This document shows, piece after piece, positions 61,287 through 64,000 of a stretch of 64,000 bases of DNA. The notes below the pieces were generated by a model. It saw only the letters and a program-made list of their open reading frames with translations. It had not been told where the DNA came from and did not search any database. The position numbers and the translations under genes were made by a program. Positions within the stretch are counted from its first letter, which is position 1. The number at the start of each line of letters is the position of its first letter. Source of the DNA: Pantoea alhagi (GTDB lineage: Bacteria; Pseudomonadota; Gammaproteobacteria; Enterobacterales; Enterobacteriaceae); assembly GCF_002101395.1 (NCBI RefSeq), contig NZ_CP019706.1, positions 1,302,001 to 1,366,000 of the forward strand, given 5' to 3'.

Positions 61287-61602
61287 GTTTCCCCTCCCGG
61301 CTTACAACTGCCGAAGCGTATGCAGCGGGGATACGCTGAATACGCCCCACCTTGATTCGCCAACCACCATTGAACCGGTCTGAATTATTCTGAACTGAAG
61401 AGCACGGTGTTCTGCACAAGCAGGACCGCTAAGATTTAGTGTAGGAGATGTGTTTAAAATTTTTCCAGCTTCGATTTTCATTAGGGCTGAAAAGCAGGTA
61501 AAACACTCCTTGATCCGGCTCGCAAAGCAGGCGTGCTGACAGCACATTTGTTAACAACTGGCGCTATACTGACGCTATGTGACACATGGAAGGAGTTCCA
61601 TC
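61287..61602. promoter_or_regulatory. Divergent uspB/uspA control region
   Basis: 316 bp without a gene. Near uspA TATACT at 61564-61569 is a likely -10 with no clear -35 at 17 bp; the ribosome site AAGGAG follows at 61590-61595. E. coli uspA is driven by sigma-70 with ppGpp and FadR input and uspB by sigma-S; no operator is recognised here. Confidence 0.4.
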
Positions 61603-62040
61603 ATGGCTTATAAACATATTCTGATTGCCGTTGATCTTTCACCGGAAAGTAAGCTGCTGGTTGAAAAAGCGGTTTCTCTGGCGCGTCCCTACGATGCCAA
61701 AATTTCTCTGATTCATGTGGATGTGAATTATTCCGATCTTTATACCGGTTTGATTGACGTTAATCTGGGTGATATGCAGAAGCGTATTTCTGAAGAGACG
61801 CATCATGCCCTGACTGAGCTGTCGCAAGGCGCCGGCTATCCGGTTAGCGAAACGCTGAGCGGCAGCGGCGATCTGGCGCAGGTGCTGGTTGAAGCAATTA
61901 AGAAATATGATGTGGATTTAGTGGTTTGCGGACATCATCAGGATTTCTGGAGCAAGCTGATGTCGTCTGCTCGCCAGCTAATTAATACTGTGCATATTGA
62001 TATGCTGATTGTGCCGCTGCGCGATGAGGATGAAGAGTAA
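61603..62040 (+). CDS. uspA: UspA, universal stress protein A
   Basis: Cytoplasmic stress-endurance protein induced by growth arrest. The 145-residue protein matches E. coli UspA: MAYKHILIAVDLSPESKLLVEKAV, KISLIHVDVNYSDLYTGLIDVNLGDMQ, DLVVCGHHQDFWSKLMSSARQLIN, VDMLIVPLRDEDEE-type ending. It lacks the GxxG(S/T) ATP loop of the ATP-binding Usp class, as true UspA does. AAGGAG precedes the ATG at 61603. Confidence 0.97.
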   Translation: MAYKHILIAVDLSPESKLLVEKAVSLARPYDAKISLIHVDVNYSDLYTGLIDVNLGDMQKRISEETHHALTELSQGAGYPVSETLSGSGDLAQVLVEAIKKYDVDLVVCGHHQDFWSKLMSSARQLINTVHIDMLIVPLRDEDEE

Positions 62041-62045
62041 ACGGG

Positions 62046-62109
62046 CGCGAAAGACCGTGCCTGCGCTGGCAGATATGCGTTAATCATTCGCGAAAGACCG
62101 TGCCTGCGC
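62046..62109. repeat. 21-bp direct repeat pair after uspA
   Basis: The 21-bp string starting cgcgaaagaccg and ending tgcctgcgc occurs at 62046-62066 and again at 62089-62109, start-to-start 43 bp. The second copy runs into the left arm of the palindromic element. Both copies are identical. Confidence 0.9.
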
Positions 62110-62217
62110 AGGGAATGCAGCCCGATCGTAAAGACGCAAAAAGCGTCATCCCTGACAGCTCGGCCCGCGCCATCCCTGGCGCGGGACGCTTTACTCTTCT
62201 GCCTGCACTCCCTGCGC
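62106..62217. repeat. 112-bp palindromic intergenic element, copy B
   Basis: Outer arms 62106-62120 and 62203-62217 pair at 14 of 15 positions but are unrelated to the arms of copy A. The core 62127-62196 aligns with 311-381 with one gap and few mismatches, including the identical hairpin CCCGCGCC (62164-62171)/GGCGCGGG (62178-62185) and an inner GACGC-aaaaa-GCGTC hairpin. Total length equals copy A. It lies between uspA and rsmJ; no gene is visible in 62041-62368. Confidence 0.85.
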
Positions 62218-62368
62218 TTTGATTTCTGCGTCGTTGTGAGGAAAAGATCAAAGCGATAACTGATTTCCTCTCACTTTTCTCACTTTGAATCGGCCAGAAT
62301 TTTTTGTATTTAAAAGCAAAGACCTAATTTTATTTGCTATATGCCATCAGCCTGTCGGTTCTACAGCC

Positions 62369-63121
62369 TTAGCTTTTCAGCGGCGGGTAAATATCAAAGC
62401 GATGACTTTTCGTGGTAACCGCCGACTGGGTTACCACGTCTGCCAGCGGCGGCGCATAGTCCGGACGTTTTACCACCACCCGCTTTTTCGCCAGCTGGCG
62501 CGCAGGCAGCAACAGGCCATCCGCATCATTATCCGCGCCCACCAGCGACTGAAACACGCGCATCTCTTTCTTCACCAGCGCGCTTTTCTGGCGATGCGGA
62601 TACATGGGATCAAGGTAAACCACATCCGGCGCAGGCGTAATGGCCTCCAGCGCCGTCAGGCTTGAGGCATGCAGCAGCGTCAGCCGCTGCTGTAGCCAAC
62701 TGCCGATCTCCGCATCCTGATAGCCGCGACGCAATCCATCGTCCAGCAGCGCCGCTACCACCGGATGCCGCTCCAGCATTCGTACCCGACAGCCGATCGC
62801 CGCCAGCACAAAGGCATCGCGCCCTAACCCGGCGGTGGCGTCCACCACATCAGGCAGGTAATCCCCTTTGATACCGACCGCTTTGGCTACCGCCTCGCCG
62901 CGCCCGCCGCCGAAGCGACGCCGATGCGCCATCGCGCCGCCGACAAAGTCGACCCAGATGCCGCCCAGCTTTGGTTCATCGCGCTTGCGCAGTTCCAGTC
63001 GATCCGGCGTCATCACTAACGCCATCACCGAGTGTTCATCCTGCTCCAGCCCCCAGCGAGCGGCTAAAACAGATAAGGCACCGTCTCCGGTGCCTGATTC
63101 ATCAACTAAAGCTATTTTCAC
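62369..63121 (-). CDS. rsmJ: RsmJ, 16S rRNA guanine(1516)-N2-methyltransferase
   Basis: SAM-dependent methyltransferase modifying G1516 of 16S rRNA. The 250-residue protein has the family blocks LGGIWVDFVGGAMAHRRRFGGGRGEAVAKAVG, the SAM motif VVDATAGLGRDAFVLAAIGC and the catalytic-type VVYLDPMYPHRQKSALVKKEMR. It starts 8 bp after prlC on the same strand, the conserved prlC-rsmJ operon. Confidence 0.96.
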   Translation of the reverse strand: MKIALVDESGTGDGALSVLAARWGLEQDEHSVMALVMTPDRLELRKRDEPKLGGIWVDFVGGAMAHRRRFGGGRGEAVAKAVGIKGDYLPDVVDATAGLGRDAFVLAAIGCRVRMLERHPVVAALLDDGLRRGYQDAEIGSWLQQRLTLLHASSLTALEAITPAPDVVYLDPMYPHRQKSALVKKEMRVFQSLVGADNDADGLLLPARQLAKKRVVVKRPDYAPPLADVVTQSAVTTKSHRFDIYPPLKS

Positions 63122-63129
63122 GCCTGGCG

Positions 63130-64000
63130 TTATCCCTGAATACCGTAGTGTTCCAGCATCGCATCAAGCTGCGGCTCACGGCCACGGAAGCGTTTAAACA
63201 GCTCCATCGGTTCTTCAGAACCGCCGCGCGTCAGGATGTTATCCAGGAACGACTGGCCGGTTTCGCGGTTAAAAATGCCTTCCTCTTCAAAACGAGAATA
63301 CGCATCCGCTGCCAGCACATCCGCCCACAGATAGCTGTAGTAGCCCGCTGCGTAGCCGCCAGCGAAGATATGGCTGAAGGCGTGCGGGAAACGGCCCCAT
63401 GCCGGGCTTGGCACTACCGCCACCTGTTTTTTCACTTCAGCCAGAGTTTCCAGAATCTGCGCGCCCTTAGCCGGATCGAATTCGGTGTGCAGGCGGAAAT
63501 CGAACAGGCCGAACTCCAGCTGACGCAGAATAAACAGCGCCGCCTGATAGTTTTTCGCCGCCAGCATTTTGTCTAACAGTTCCTGCGGCAGCGGCTCGCC
63601 GGTTTCATAATGACCGGAGATAAACGCCAGTGCTTCCGGCTCCCAGCACCAGTTCTCCATAAACTGACTCGGCAGCTCGACCGCATCCCACGGTACCCCG
63701 CTGATGCCGGAAACGCCCGGGACATCCACACGCGTTAACATATGATGCAGGCCGTGTCCGAATTCATGGAATAGGGTGGTGACTTCATCATGTGTGAACA
63801 GTGCCGGTTTGCCGTTGACCGGACGATTGAAGTTACAGGTCAGATAGGCGACCGGCTTCTGCAGGCTGCCGTCCGCTTTACGCATCATACCAACGCAGTC
63901 ATCCATCCAGGCTCCGCCGCGCTTGTTTTCACGCGCATAGAGATCAAGATAGAAGCTGCCGCGCAGCTCGCCGCTTTCATCAAACAGGTCGAAGAAGCGC
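63130..64000 (-). CDS. prlC: PrlC, oligopeptidase A (3' part, cut by window edge)
   Basis: Cytoplasmic M3-family zinc metallopeptidase that degrades signal peptides and short peptides. The C-terminal 290 codons are inside the window; the frame is open to position 64000 (RFFDLFDESGELRGSFYLDLYAREN... upstream of the first internal ATG). The zinc motif HEFGH is in TLFHEFGHGLHHMLTRVD, followed by AGGYAAGYYSYLWADVLAADAYSRFEEEG typical of the family, ending EHYGIQG. The start lies beyond the right edge. Confidence 0.96.
   Translation of the reverse strand, partial: RFFDLFDESGELRGSFYLDLYARENKRGGAWMDDCVGMMRKADGSLQKPVAYLTCNFNRPVNGKPALFTHDEVTTLFHEFGHGLHHMLTRVDVPGVSGISGVPWDAVELPSQFMENWCWEPEALAFISGHYETGEPLPQELLDKMLAAKNYQAALFILRQLEFGLFDFRLHTEFDPAKGAQILETLAEVKKQVAVVPSPAWGRFPHAFSHIFAGGYAAGYYSYLWADVLAADAYSRFEEEGIFNRETGQSFLDNILTRGGSEEPMELFKRFRGREPQLDAMLEHYGIQG

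Overview
The window is chromosomal DNA of an Enterobacterales bacterium, most likely an Erwiniaceae member (Pantoea/Erwinia/Mixta-like). This rests on protein resemblance to Escherichia coli throughout, on E. coli-like gene order (ugpB-livFGMHK-panZ-rpoH-ftsXEY-rsmD-yhhLMN-zntA-tusA-yhhQ-dcrB, then yhhS-yhhT, then yhiN-pitA-uspB-uspA-rsmJ-prlC), and on the presence of PQQ biosynthesis and myo-inositol catabolism, which E. coli K-12 lacks. Species cannot be fixed from the sequence alone.

Layout. 1-6.2 kb: start of ugpB, a branched-chain amino acid ABC transporter (livKHMGF) and panZ. 6.2-10.7 kb: rpoH and the cell division/protein targeting operon ftsYEX. 10.8-18.0 kb: rsmD, small conserved genes, ZntR-type promoter plus zntA, a stand-alone trpC-type gene, tusA, a probable preQ1 riboswitch with yhhQ, and dcrB. 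18.0-30.5 kb: a complete myo-inositol catabolic cluster (iolDGHE, iolC, iolR, iolB, mmsA/iolA, an iolI-type gene) inserted between dcrB and yhhS, which are neighbours in E. coli. 30.5-40.9 kb: yhhS, yhhT, a GntR regulator divergent from uxuA, proP, a metallo-beta-lactamase-fold hydrolase, a small heat shock protein, hemB and a GAF-GGDEF protein. 41-52 kb: pqqABCDEF preceded on the same strand by an M19 dipeptidase, an exported alpha/beta hydrolase and an autotransporter. 52-58 kb: accessory-looking, partly AT-rich DNA with a CinA-type amidohydrolase, a zinc alcohol dehydrogenase, an ArcZ-like small RNA at an unexpected place, a LuxR-type regulator, a CadC/ToxR-like membrane regulator with its partner, a broken gene and a zinc-ribbon miniprotein. 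58-64 kb: conserved core again.

How genes work together. The iol genes convert myo-inositol through inosose and 3D-trihydroxycyclohexanedione to 5-deoxyglucuronate, 2-deoxy-5-ketogluconate and its phosphate, ending in acetyl-CoA and DHAP; recurring TGAAA/TTTCA-type palindromes in their promoter regions are candidate sites for the linked RpiR-family regulator. The pqq genes make the cofactor of periplasmic glucose dehydrogenase. Stress control is a theme: rpoH keeps a sigma-E type promoter with a DnaA box, hsp20 has a sigma-32-like promoter, ugpB has Pho boxes and zntA has a near-perfect ZntR operator.

Most notable observations: (1) an ArcZ-family sRNA core between adh and luxR rather than beside arcB; (2) two 112-bp palindromic elements about 62 kb apart that share a core but have unrelated, self-complementary outer arms; (3) a 54-bp tandem repeat in ftsY; (4) a stand-alone indole-glycerol-phosphate synthase; (5) a hydrolase-dipeptidase pair upstream of pqqA.
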